Part shown: positions 1 through 7,341 of the stretch, in pieces | How positions within the stretch are numbered: position 1 is the first letter of the stretch | Layout: each line of letters opens with the position of its first letter | From: Alphaproteobacteria bacterium UBA3439 | Lineage (GTDB): Bacteria; Pseudomonadota; Alphaproteobacteria; Puniceispirillales; Puniceispirillaceae | Reading direction: 5' to 3' | Length of the DNA stretch: 20,117 nt | NCBI GenBank assembly: GCA_002378605.1 | Contig: DFSK01000081.1 | Span: 1 to 20,117, forward strand | Position numbers and translations under genes: made by a program | The notes under the pieces: model-generated | The model's database searches: none | What the model saw: only the letters and a program-made list of their open reading frames with translations | Told to the model about the DNA's origin: nothing

Positions 1-216
1 TATCTTGGCAATGCTGGCCATCTTGATGGTGGGTTGAAAGCCCGTGCGCTTTGCTTGCCGGATGTCTTTATTGACCATGACAGCCAGCAAGGCCAATTGG
101 CTTTTGCCGGTCTGGATTGTGACGGGATTTACGCGGCGGCACGCAAAGTGATCCCTAAATCATCAGCAAAATCTGCCGCACCAAAAGCCAAGGAAACCTC
201 GGGCGGCAGGTCATAG
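1..216 (+). CDS. dxs: 1-deoxy-D-xylulose-5-phosphate synthase, C-terminal end (partial)
   Basis: Only the last 71 codons are present; the gene enters from the left edge in frame 1 and stops with TAG. The visible residues (YLGNAGHLDGGLKARALCLP, then DVFIDHDSQQGQLAFAGLD) match the end of the transketolase C-terminal domain of Dxs, where the family has a GLLDxGLK-xR-x-LPD-xFIDH pattern. Dxs is a cytoplasmic thiamine-diphosphate enzyme that condenses pyruvate and glyceraldehyde 3-phosphate in the first step of the MEP isoprenoid pathway. The catalytic and cofactor-binding parts lie outside the window. A short Ala/Lys/Ser-rich tail follows the domain. The next gene, tlyA, lies 53 nt downstream on the same strand, and dxs-tlyA is a common alphaproteobacterial order. 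The family call is confident despite the short fragment. Confidence 0.87.
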   Translation, partial: YLGNAGHLDGGLKARALCLPDVFIDHDSQQGQLAFAGLDCDGIYAAARKVIPKSSAKSAAPKAKETSGGRS

Positions 217-254
217 ATCTGCCGGGTTACACGGTTATAGGTCGTATCAATCAT

Positions 255-260
255 GAGGGG
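255..260 (+). promoter_or_regulatory. Ribosome binding site that fixes a TTG start for tlyA
   Basis: GAGGGG lies 9 nt upstream of a TTG codon at 270. The only nearby ATG (253) is in another reading frame and overlaps this site. The Shine-Dalgarno match plus the reading frame of the TlyA protein therefore select TTG as the start. Confidence 0.6.
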
Positions 261-269
261 TTTGCGGGT

Positions 270-1076
270 TTGGCCAAATCACGGAAATCAAAGCAGGATA
301 ACGGCCCGACCACTGGCGCAGCTGATCAAAAACTGCGTGCCGATGCATTGTTATTGGCGCGTGGGCTTGCCCGTTCGCGTGATCGGGCGCGCGATCTGAT
401 TGCCGAAGGTGCGGTTCTGGTGGCTGGTGAGATCGTGCATAAAGCCTCGAAAACACTGGCAATTGATTGTGACATTACGGTGACCTCGTCGGGCAATCCG
501 TGGGTTAGCCGCGCTGGTATGAAATTGGCTGGTGGTTTGGCCGAATTTCCGATGATTGACGTGGCGGGCCGTTATGCGATTGATATCGGTGCCAGCACGG
601 GTGGTTTTACCGAAGTGTTGTTGGCACATGATGCCGCGCATGTTGTTGCCATCGATGTTGGCAATGGGCAATTGGCAGACCATCTGGCGTCTGATCCGCG
701 GGTAACCGTGATGGATGGCACAAATGCGCGTTATTTAAAGCTGGATATGCTTGCCGAGGCGCCGCAGCTTGTGGTTTGCGATGCGTCTTTTATTTCGTTG
801 AAAAAGGTGCTTGTGACAGCGTTGGAAATCGCCGCCCCCGGTGCCGATCTTTTGGCCTTGATCAAACCGCAATTCGAAGTTGGTAAAGGGCTTGTCGGCA
901 AAGGCGGCATTGTCCGTGATCACCATCTGCATGAAATGGTGATTGCCGATATTGAAAGCTGGCTGATCACTGAAATGGGCTGGCAGCATCTTGGTACCGC
1001 CGCATCGCCTATTGATGGGCCAGACGGAAACCGCGAATTTCTGCTTGCTGGTAAAAAGCCTGACAAGGCGCGCTAG
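270..1076 (+). CDS. tlyA: TlyA-family rRNA 2'-O-methyltransferase (S4 + FtsJ domains)
   Basis: The 268-residue product has the usual TlyA length and two-domain layout. An S4 RNA-binding domain spans about residues 21-80 (RADALLLARGLARSRDRARD). A Rossmann FtsJ-type methyltransferase domain follows from about residue 83, with the SAM-binding motif AIDIGASTGGFT near 103-114. The K-D-K-E catalytic tetrad of 2'-O-ribose methyltransferases is visible as K85 (RAGMKL), D171 (CDASFISL), K199 (IKPQFEVGK) and E256 (NREFLL). Characterised relatives methylate cytidines of 16S and/or 23S rRNA using SAM; older annotations call them hemolysin A. Translation most likely starts at TTG 270. The gene follows dxs closely and is probably co-transcribed with it. 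It ends only 9 nt from the end of convergent aroC, with no room for a separate terminator. The exact rRNA target cannot be read from the sequence. Confidence 0.9.
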   Translation: MAKSRKSKQDNGPTTGAADQKLRADALLLARGLARSRDRARDLIAEGAVLVAGEIVHKASKTLAIDCDITVTSSGNPWVSRAGMKLAGGLAEFPMIDVAGRYAIDIGASTGGFTEVLLAHDAAHVVAIDVGNGQLADHLASDPRVTVMDGTNARYLKLDMLAEAPQLVVCDASFISLKKVLVTALEIAAPGADLLALIKPQFEVGKGLVGKGGIVRDHHLHEMVIADIESWLITEMGWQHLGTAASPIDGPDGNREFLLAGKKPDKAR

Positions 1077-1085
1077 GCGATGTTT

Positions 1086-2186
1086 TTATGATAGATCAAA
1101 ACCGCATTGGGCCTTGTGCCGCATCAATAGATCGGCCAGCACCAATGACATCATCGCTTCGGCGACTGGTACACCGCGAATACCAACACAAGGGTCATGC
1201 CGTCCTTTGGTGACAACATCGACATTTTGATTGTTACGGTCGATTGATTGGCGCGGGGTCAAAATTGATGATGTTGGCTTGATCGCAACGCGAACAACAA
1301 TTTGCTGGCCGGTTGAAATACCGCCAAGAACACCACCGGCCTGATTACTGAGGAAGGTTGGCGTCTCAAGGCTGTTGCCAGCCCGCATTTCGTCACTGGC
1401 AAGGCTGCCATCAATGCCGGAAAGCGCAAAGCCGCCGCCAATTTCAACGCCTTTGGCAGCGTTGATACTCATCATGGCTGCGGCCAATTCACCGTCAAGC
1501 TTGCCATAGACCGGCTGGCCAAGGCCGACCGGAATACCATCGGCAATGATTTCAAGAATGGCCCCTGCCGATGATCCGGCTTTGCGAACCCCGTCAAGAT
1601 AGCTTTCCCATTCTTTTGCCATGGCTGCATCTGGACAGAAAAACGGATTATTATGGCGCTCGTCCCAATCCATTTTTGTGCGGTCAATGGCATGTGGCCC
1701 GATTTGTACAACCGCACCGCGAACCTGATAATCCTTGCCAAGACTTGCTTTTAAAAACATATCGGCAATCGCACCAGCAGCAACACGAACAGCGGTTTCG
1801 CGTGCCGATGACCGGCCACCACCGCGATAATCACGATGGCCATATTTCATCTGATAGGTGTAATCGGCATGGCCCGGGCGGAATTGATTGGCAATCTCGC
1901 CATAATCTTTTGACCGTTGATCCTTATTGCGGATCAAAAGGCCAATAGGTGTACCGGTGGTTTTGCCTTCAAAAATTCCAGACAGGATTTCCACCTGATC
2001 ATCTTCTTGCCGCTGGGTGACAAATTTGCTTGTTCCCGGGCGGCGGCGATCAAGATAGGGCTGGATTAAAGCTTCGCTAAGCGGCAGATTTGGGGGAACG
2101 CCATCAACAACGCAGCCAATCGCCGACCCATGGCTTTCGCCAAAGCTCGTTACGTTGAATAGGGTGCCAAAACTATTATCTGCCAT
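1086..2186 (-). CDS. aroC: Chorismate synthase
   Basis: AroC converts 5-enolpyruvylshikimate 3-phosphate to chorismate, the last shikimate-pathway step, using reduced FMN. The 366-residue protein starts [20 protein letters not shown]. It carries the family signatures: GESHG near the N-terminus, RRPGTSK, the FMN/substrate-binding [15 protein letters not shown] segment, and the C-terminal [17 protein letters not shown]. It appears intact. The frame stays open to an ATG at 2216, but that would overlap fabI by 29 nt and add ten residues absent from the family. The ATG at 2186, one nucleotide after the fabI stop, gives the canonical N-terminus. No strong Shine-Dalgarno precedes it, so translation is probably coupled to fabI. 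fabI and aroC form an evident two-gene operon. Confidence 0.95.
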   Translation of the reverse strand: MADNSFGTLFNVTSFGESHGSAIGCVVDGVPPNLPLSEALIQPYLDRRRPGTSKFVTQRQEDDQVEILSGIFEGKTTGTPIGLLIRNKDQRSKDYGEIANQFRPGHADYTYQMKYGHRDYRGGGRSSARETAVRVAAGAIADMFLKASLGKDYQVRGAVVQIGPHAIDRTKMDWDERHNNPFFCPDAAMAKEWESYLDGVRKAGSSAGAILEIIADGIPVGLGQPVYGKLDGELAAAMMSINAAKGVEIGGGFALSGIDGSLASDEMRAGNSLETPTFLSNQAGGVLGGISTGQQIVVRVAIKPTSSILTPRQSIDRNNQNVDVVTKGRHDPCVGIRGVPVAEAMMSLVLADLLMRHKAQCGFDLS

Positions 2187-2187
2187 G

Positions 2188-3009
2188 CTAGACAACTGAG
2201 ATATCGGGTGCGTCAACGGCTTTCATGCCAACAACATGATAGCCGCAATCGACATGATGCGTTTCGCCAGTCACGCCTGATGCCAGATCAGACAAAAGAT
2301 ACATGCCAGCCCCGCCAACATCGGCAAGCGTTACATTACGCTTGAGCGGCGAGTTATATTGGTTCCATTTCAGAATATACCGGAAATCGCCAATGCCAGA
2401 TGCGGCTAGGGTTTTCATTGGGCCAGCTGACAGGCCGTTTACGCGGATATTGCGCCCGCCAAGATCAACAGCAAGATAACGGATTGATGCTTCGAGTGCG
2501 GCTTTCGCAACCCCCATCACATTATAATGCGGCATGACGCGCTCGGCACCATAATAGGTCAAGGTCAGCATCGAGCCGCCATCATTCATCATTGCGGCGG
2601 CGCGACGCGCAACGGCGGTAAAGGAATAGACCGAAATATCCATCGTCCGCGCGAAATTATCGCGGCTTGTATCGACATAGCCGCCTTTCAATTCTTCTTT
2701 GTCGGAATAGGCAATGGCGTGAAGGACAAAATCCAAGCTGCCCCATTTTTCTTTCAGCGTATCAAAAGTGGCATCCATGCTGGCCTCATCGGTGACATCG
2801 CATGGCATGACCAGATGGCTGCCAACCGAAGCTGCAAGCGGCTCAACGCGCTTTTGCAAAGCCTCACCTTGAAAGGTAAAAGCAAGCTCGGCGCCCTGCT
2901 CAGCAAGTTTGGCAGCGATGCCCCAAGCGATTGACCGGTCATTGGCAACGCCCATGATAAGGCCTTTTTTGCCCGCCATGACGCCAGATGATGATGCTGT
3001 ATTTGACAT
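2188..3009 (-). CDS. fabI: Enoyl-[acyl-carrier-protein] reductase (NADH), FabI
   Basis: FabI catalyses the last reduction of each type II fatty acid elongation cycle, reducing trans-2-enoyl-ACP with NAD(P)H in the cytoplasm. The 273-residue product has the FabI-type nucleotide-binding motif [13 protein letters not shown] (20-32). The catalytic set typical of FabI is present: Y152, and Y162-x6-K169 in YNVMGVAK. The following [18 protein letters not shown] segment is also standard. The start at 3009 has an AAGGGC-like site about 10 nt upstream. The family glycine in the H-x-I-G motif (E. coli Gly93), which lines the triclosan site, reads alanine here (A100 in [11 protein letters not shown]). 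The gene is the first of an operon with aroC. A promoter is expected in 3010-3100, but I see no strong consensus there. Confidence 0.95.
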   Translation of the reverse strand: MSNTASSSGVMAGKKGLIMGVANDRSIAWGIAAKLAEQGAELAFTFQGEALQKRVEPLAASVGSHLVMPCDVTDEASMDATFDTLKEKWGSLDFVLHAIAYSDKEELKGGYVDTSRDNFARTMDISVYSFTAVARRAAAMMNDGGSMLTLTYYGAERVMPHYNVMGVAKAALEASIRYLAVDLGGRNIRVNGLSAGPMKTLAASGIGDFRYILKWNQYNSPLKRNVTLADVGGAGMYLLSDLASGVTGETHHVDCGYHVVGMKAVDAPDISVV

Positions 3010-3069
3010 GAATGACTGCCCTTTTTCATCGAAAGATAGTTTTACAAGATGCTGTAACGCTCTGATGGC

Positions 3070-3083
3070 TGGAGTTTACTCCA
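3070..3083. repeat. Inverted repeat in the fabI upstream region
   Basis: TGGAGT-TT-ACTCCA is a perfect 6-bp inverted repeat with a 2-nt centre, 61 nt upstream of the fabI start. On the - strand the centre reads GGAGTAAACTCC, so it overlaps a weak -10-like TAAACT that lies 18 nt after TTGTAT. It could be an operator for fabI-aroC; function is inferred from position only. Confidence 0.3.
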
Positions 3084-3102
3084 ACACGGGCCAAACATAC
3101 AA

Positions 3103-3131
3103 GTGATGCCGTGAAAATCACGGGTCATCAC
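3103..3131 (-). terminator. Long imperfect hairpin, likely terminator of the glycine-zipper gene
   Basis: A 12-bp stem is formed by GTGATG+CCGTGA on one side and TCACGG+CATCAC on the other. It has a 3-nt AAA/TTT loop and a 2-nt bulge. It lies 38 nt beyond the stop codon at 3169 on the - strand. On that strand it is followed by a moderately T-rich stretch (TTGTATGTTT). The position fits rho-independent termination upstream of fabI, although the U-tract is weak. Confidence 0.55.
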
Positions 3132-3168
3132 TAATATGGTCTAGGTTGGGAAGGGGCGCTTATTGATT

Positions 3169-3744
3169 TTAACGAAGCGAATAGCTGATCTGGCGAACCA
3201 CCTCAACGCGTGAACCAACCGCCAAGGGGCTTTTGCTTTCAAGCTTGATGATTTTGCCGTCAAGTTCGATATGGTTTCGGTAACCGGTAATTTCGCTGAT
3301 ATTTTCTTCCAGCATCACGGTTGTTACGGTGCAGGATTCCTGCTGTTTATAGCCAATAATACGGCTGTTTTTCTGATTTTTCGCATGTTCGCGGCCAAGA
3401 ATGGCACCAGCAACAGTTCCGGCGGCGCCAGCGCCGTTATTGTCGGATAATTTATTGCCGACAGCCGATCCGATAAGGCCGCCAATAATCATTGATCCAA
3501 GTTCGGATTTGCCTTCGCTCTGGGCGTAAATTGGCACATCTTCGGTGCGGCAATTGCGCTGATCTGTTGGCGTTTTGCGGATATAGGTTGATGTTAGGGT
3601 GATGGTGTCTACCACTGTGCCGACAACCGTTTCAATACGCGTTTCTGCGACGGCGCTGCCAGTCATAAGTGACCCTGCCATGATTACGGCCGTGACTGGG
3701 GCAAGAAGACGGCAAAGCGGCGTATTCATTGTCATTTTGGTCAT
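3169..3744 (-). CDS. Secreted glycine-zipper protein (17 kDa surface-antigen-like)
   Basis: The 191-residue protein belongs with glycine-zipper '2TM' envelope proteins related to the rickettsial 17 kDa surface antigen; its cellular role is not established. A signal peptide covers residues 1-33, with a hydrophobic core LLAPVTAVIMAGSLMTG and a plausible cut after AVA. No lipobox cysteine is seen at the cleavage site, so I expect a periplasmic or outer-membrane protein rather than a lipoprotein. The glycine zipper spans about 83-117 (GSMIIGGLIGSAVGNKL, then GAGAAGTVAGAILG). Two cysteines flank it (C65, C138). A surface-antigen-like tail follows, ending in ITGYRNHIELDGK and a basic C-terminus. 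The frame extends to an ATG at 3774, but AGAGG 6 nt before the ATG at 3744 and the compact signal peptide favour 3744. It is monocistronic and divergent from pdxH. Confidence 0.75.
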   Translation of the reverse strand: MTKMTMNTPLCRLLAPVTAVIMAGSLMTGSAVAETRIETVVGTVVDTITLTSTYIRKTPTDQRNCRTEDVPIYAQSEGKSELGSMIIGGLIGSAVGNKLSDNNGAGAAGTVAGAILGREHAKNQKNSRIIGYKQQESCTVTTVMLEENISEITGYRNHIELDGKIIKLESKSPLAVGSRVEVVRQISYSLR

Positions 3745-4027
3745 GTTACACCTCTGGGTTTTGATTTGTCCCATTTGTCATTTGCGGCGTGATCCAACTA
3801 ATCAGCAAAATGGGAACAGCAAATAAACTATATCATTAACGGCTAGTATATCATTCAATTCTAGCATTTTTATTATTTGCAGAGAATATGGCAATTCTAT
3901 GGTTCTCGTATGATTTTTTGAATATTTCTGATCGCGGTTGAAACTGGTAGATTGGTGATAAAACAGGGCCAGAGAAAAATTTGTATCATGGCCGCGTTGC
4001 GCCAAGTCATACAAGTCCCTACATTGA

Positions 4028-4055
4028 AATCGGGCCCGTGTGGGCATGCCCGATT
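4028..4055 (+). repeat. Inverted repeat in the pdxH leader
   Basis: AATCGGGC (4028-4035) and GCCCGATT (4048-4055) are exact reverse complements separated by 12 nt, 16 nt before the pdxH ribosome binding site. Inside the same segment GGGCATGCCC (4042-4051) is itself palindromic. Two mutually exclusive folds are therefore possible. A regulatory leader is conceivable, but no known riboswitch class is recognised. Confidence 0.4.
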
Positions 4056-4071
4056 GCTGGGCCATATCAAT

Positions 4072-4076
4072 GGAGA
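4072..4076 (+). promoter_or_regulatory. Ribosome binding site deciding the pdxH start
   Basis: GGAGA with 9 nt spacing to ATG 4086. The upstream in-frame ATG at 3981 lacks a comparable site, so the shorter protein is preferred. Confidence 0.55.
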
Positions 4077-4085
4077 CAAATTCCT

Positions 4086-4676
4086 ATGGAAATCACTGCC
4101 GGAACCGATCCTTTTGCCCTTTTTCAAAACTGGTTTGATGAGGCGGTGAAAACCGAAATCAATGACCCTGACGCGATTGCATTGGCATCGGTTGATGCTG
4201 GCGGTATGCCGTCGGTGCGGATGGTGTTGTTACGGCGCTGGTCGCCTGACGGGTTTTTGTTTTTTACCAATTATGAAAGCCGGAAGTCGGATGAATTGCT
4301 GACCACTGGCAAAGCTGCCTTTTGCATGCATTGGAAAAGCCAGCGTCGGCAGGTGCGGGTTGTCGGCGATATCACCAAGGCGACAGCCGCGCAGTCAGAT
4401 GAATATTTCCACAGCCGCGGACGCGGAAGCCAGATCGGTGCTTGGGCATCGGCACAATCACGCCCGCTTGCCAGCCGTGCCGCGCTCGAAGCCGAAGTTA
4501 AAGCCGTTGAAACGCAGTTCCCCGCTGGCGTTGAGCGCCCGCCCCATTGGGGTGGATTCTGTTTGAAGCCGCAGGAAATTGAGTTTTGGCATGATGGCGA
4601 ACACCGGCTGCATGATCGTTTTCGGTTCTTGCTACAGGGTGATGGTGGCTGGGATATTCAGCGGCTGAATCCATAG
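4086..4676 (+). CDS. pdxH: Pyridoxamine/pyridoxine 5'-phosphate oxidase
   Basis: PdxH is an FMN enzyme that oxidises pyridoxine or pyridoxamine 5'-phosphate to pyridoxal 5'-phosphate, the active B6 cofactor, with O2 as acceptor. The 196-residue protein carries the family blocks in order. These are RMVLLRRW followed by FFTNYESRKSDEL, the FMN-contacting HWKSQRRQVRVVG, SRGRGSQIGAWASAQSRPL, and the C-terminal IEFW-x5-RLHDR ending in RLNP. The frame is open back to an ATG at 3981, which would add 35 residues. I chose ATG 4086 because GGAGA sits 9 nt upstream and the protein then starts just before the conserved DPFALFQNWF segment. It is flanked by a 341-nt structured leader on the left and about 200 nt without a gene on the right, so it is probably monocistronic. 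Confidence 0.93.
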   Translation: MEITAGTDPFALFQNWFDEAVKTEINDPDAIALASVDAGGMPSVRMVLLRRWSPDGFLFFTNYESRKSDELLTTGKAAFCMHWKSQRRQVRVVGDITKATAAQSDEYFHSRGRGSQIGAWASAQSRPLASRAALEAEVKAVETQFPAGVERPPHWGGFCLKPQEIEFWHDGEHRLHDRFRFLLQGDGGWDIQRLNP

Positions 4677-4878
4677 ATCACCGATTATAATTCGGGTTTT
4701 GGACTGGCTGTAGGATTGCGGTTTTGTCCGTTTGCGGCATACACCGCCCGATTTTGTCAAAATACAGTCGTTTGCTAGACGCTTTTTACCAGATTTTCTT
4801 CGTACTATGGCCCCGTTATGCGGCATGGTCATGATTGGTTATGTCGCGGGTTAGCTTCATTTTTGCGGGAGACTTGGC

Positions 4879-7317
4879 ATGAAGTCGCATGCGCGTGTTG
4901 TTGTAATTGGCGGTGGCGTCGTTGGTGTTAGCACTTTGTATCATCTGGCAAAAAAGGGCTGGAGCGATGTGGTTCTTGTCGAGCGCAAGGAACTAACCTC
5001 TGGTTCGACTTGGCATGCGGCGGGTCTGTTGCCATTGTTCAACATGTCCTATTCGGTTGGACAAATTCACAAATATTCGGTTAAATTTTATCAAGAATTA
5101 CAAAAAGAAACCGGCATGGATGTCGGGTTCCGCAATGTGTCCAATATCCGGCTTGCCAGCAATCAAGAGCGGATGGATGAATTTCGGCAATATGCTGGTG
5201 TTGCCAGCACCATCGGCGTACAGGTTGATTTTCTGACACCTGAGCAGGTTCTTGATTATTGGCCAATGGCGAATATCGAGGGGCTTGTTGGGGCCATTCG
5301 TCACCCACAGGATGGTTATATCCAGCCAGCCGATTTAACCCAGGCTCTGGCCCGTGGTGCGCGTGATCGTGGCGCAGAAATCTATCGCAACACGGCGGTA
5401 ACGGCGATTACCCGCAGTGATGATGGTCTTTGGATTGTCGCTACTGATAAGGGCGATATCACCTGTGAACATGTGGTCAGCGCAACAGGCAATTTTGCGC
5501 GGAAAACTGGCGAGATGGTTGGGCTGAATATTCCGGTCATTCCGGTTGAACATCAATATATCGTCACCGAAGCACATCCCGATATTCAGGCGCGCCATCG
5601 TGACGGCCAACCAGAAATGGGCGTTCTGCGTGATTCCGAAGGGCAATGGTATATGCGCGAAGAGGCCGGAGGTTTGATCCTTGGCCCCTATGAAAAGGGC
5701 GCGCCGGTCTGTTATCTGGACGGGCCGAGTGACGATTCCGAATATGAATTATTTCAAGAAGATTTAGAACGGCTTGAGCCGCATATCGAATCGGCAATGA
5801 ACCGTGTTCCTGCCTTTGGCGAATCAGGGGTAAAGCGCGTTTATAATGGTGCCATCGCCTATACGCCTGATGGCAATCCGATTGTCGGGCCTGCGTGGGA
5901 TCTGCCAAATTTCTGGCTGAATGAAGGCCATAGTTTCGGCATTACCGCTGCTGGCGGTGCCGGATGGCAGCTTGCTGAATGGATTGTTGAAGGCGAGCCA
6001 ACGATTGATATGTTGGGGGTTGATCCACGGCGCTATGGCAGCTATGCGACGAAATCCTATCTGAAGGTCAAGAATGAAGAAGCCTATGCCAATGTCTTTG
6101 TCACACATTTCCCCGATGAAGAACGCACCGAAGGGCGGCCACTTCGCACCGCGCCTTGTTATGACCGGTTAAAGGCGCTTGGTGCGGTTTTTGGACAGAA
6201 ATTTGGCTGGGAGCGAGCCAATTGGTTTGCCCCTGAGGGCGTGCCGCAAGAGGATCACTGGTCATTCCGCCGGTCAAATTACTTTACACATATTGGCAAT
6301 GAAGTTCGTAACGTTACCGAAAATGCTGGATTGCTTGATATGTCGGCTTTTGCCAAAGCGCGAATATCTGGGCCTGGTGCCGAGGCGTTTCTGGATCACC
6401 TCGTTGCCAATAAATTGCCGAAGAAAGTGGGGCGGGTGGCATTGTGCCATGCCCTGACCGAACGCGGCGGCGTGCATTCCGAATTCACGATCCAGCGGGA
6501 AAGTGCAACGAGTTTTTATCTTGTTTCGGCAGGGGCGGGGCAACGCCTTGACCATGATTGGATCAAAAAACATATGCCAGATGATGGCCGGGTGCGGTTG
6601 GATAATCTGACCAATTCAATCGGTGTGCTGGTTTTGGCTGGCCCCAAGGCACGCGATATTCTTGCCAAAATCACTCGCGCCGACCTGTCGAATGCAGCCT
6701 TCCCATGGCTTTCGGGACAGATGATTGATGTGAATTTGGCCCCGGCAATGGCCATTCGGGTAAATTTTGTTGGCGAGCTTGGCTGGGAATTGCATCACCC
6801 GATCGAATATCAGAACCATATTTTTGACGCGTTGATGGCAGCGGGTGCCGAATTTGGTCTAAAGCCATTTGGCATTCGGGCCATGGATGCGATGCGGCTG
6901 GAAAAATCATATCGTCTGGTTGGCACCGAGCTATCAATCGAATATGCGGCATTGGAAAGTGGCTTGCATCGTTTTGTGCATCTAAATAAGGGCGATTTCA
7001 AAGGCCAGCGCCAATTGGCCGAATGGCAAGAACGCGGTTTTGCCAATGCCATGGTAACGCTTGAGGTGCATGATACAACCGACGCTGATGCAATTGGCGG
7101 CAATCCGATAATGACCGAAGATGGAACGGTGATTGGCCGCGCCACAAGCGGTGGCTACGGGTTCCGGCTCGGCAAGTCGCTGGCATTGGCAATGGTTCGC
7201 CCAGATTTGGCGGCACCTGGAACCAAATTGATGATTGATGTTCTGGATCAGCGTTTGCCGGTGACCGTTCTCGAGGATTCGCCATTTGATCCTGACAATG
7301 CCCGCCTTCGCGCCTAG
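4879..7317 (+). CDS. FAD-dependent dimethylglycine/sarcosine dehydrogenase-like protein with GcvT domain
   Basis: The 812-residue protein has the full DMGDH/SARDH architecture. An N-terminal DAO-type FAD fold (about 1-370) begins with VVVIGGGVVGVSTLYHLAKKG. A linker FAO_M-like domain follows, then a GcvT-like folate-binding half (about 430-800, with NFVGELGWELH and the GCV_T C-terminal barrel). H46 in SGSTWHAAGL sits where dimethylglycine dehydrogenase binds FAD covalently through histidine. Family members oxidatively remove an N-methyl group and pass it to tetrahydrofolate as 5,10-methylene-THF. GGGAGA lies 6 nt before the ATG. The next gene, an MttB homologue, begins 24 nt downstream, so both are probably one operon. 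Dimethylglycine is the likeliest substrate because sarcosine is served by the soxBDAG operon next door. Substrate assignment is inference; sarcosine or another N-methyl amine is possible. Confidence 0.85.
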   Translation: MKSHARVVVIGGGVVGVSTLYHLAKKGWSDVVLVERKELTSGSTWHAAGLLPLFNMSYSVGQIHKYSVKFYQELQKETGMDVGFRNVSNIRLASNQERMDEFRQYAGVASTIGVQVDFLTPEQVLDYWPMANIEGLVGAIRHPQDGYIQPADLTQALARGARDRGAEIYRNTAVTAITRSDDGLWIVATDKGDITCEHVVSATGNFARKTGEMVGLNIPVIPVEHQYIVTEAHPDIQARHRDGQPEMGVLRDSEGQWYMREEAGGLILGPYEKGAPVCYLDGPSDDSEYELFQEDLERLEPHIESAMNRVPAFGESGVKRVYNGAIAYTPDGNPIVGPAWDLPNFWLNEGHSFGITAAGGAGWQLAEWIVEGEPTIDMLGVDPRRYGSYATKSYLKVKNEEAYANVFVTHFPDEERTEGRPLRTAPCYDRLKALGAVFGQKFGWERANWFAPEGVPQEDHWSFRRSNYFTHIGNEVRNVTENAGLLDMSAFAKARISGPGAEAFLDHLVANKLPKKVGRVALCHALTERGGVHSEFTIQRESATSFYLVSAGAGQRLDHDWIKKHMPDDGRVRLDNLTNSIGVLVLAGPKARDILAKITRADLSNAAFPWLSGQMIDVNLAPAMAIRVNFVGELGWELHHPIEYQNHIFDALMAAGAEFGLKPFGIRAMDAMRLEKSYRLVGTELSIEYAALESGLHRFVHLNKGDFKGQRQLAEWQERGFANAMVTLEVHDTTDADAIGGNPIMTEDGTVIGRATSGGYGFRLGKSLALAMVRPDLAAPGTKLMIDVLDQRLPVTVLEDSPFDPDNARLRA

Positions 7318-7341
7318 TCGCTATTTATGAGGATTTGTTAA

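Larger units (their letters stand above)
3745..4085. other. Divergent intergenic region between the glycine-zipper gene and pdxH
   Basis: These 341 nt must carry the promoters of both neighbours. The left half is AT-rich and contains the nonamer TATATCATT twice, at 3829-3837 and 3847-3855, spaced 18 bp start to start. A weak promoter-like pair, TTGAAA near 3938 and TAAAAC near 3959 with a 15-nt spacer, points toward pdxH. The right half is GC-richer and holds the inverted repeat described separately at 4028-4055. No RNA gene or convincing separate protein is seen. Confidence 0.5.

Noticed and set aside
34..216. A possible stand-alone 60-residue protein starting at an internal ATG-like codon
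   Set aside because: The frame is open to the left edge and the sequence matches the C-terminus of Dxs; it is the end of a larger gene.
2187..2216. Earlier aroC start giving ten more residues
   Set aside because: It overlaps the end of fabI by 29 nt and adds residues not seen in chorismate synthases; ATG 2186 gives the family N-terminus.
4684..4700. Possible terminator after pdxH (CCGA-TTATAAT-TCGG then GTTTT)
   Set aside because: Only a 4-bp stem with an AT loop and a short T-run; too weak to call.
4677..4878. Search for a promoter or small gene before the DMGDH-like gene
   Set aside because: A TTGTCA at 4754 has only a poor -10 (TAGACG) at 16 nt, and no short open frame has a good ribosome site; I see nothing supportable apart from the ribosome site of the next gene.
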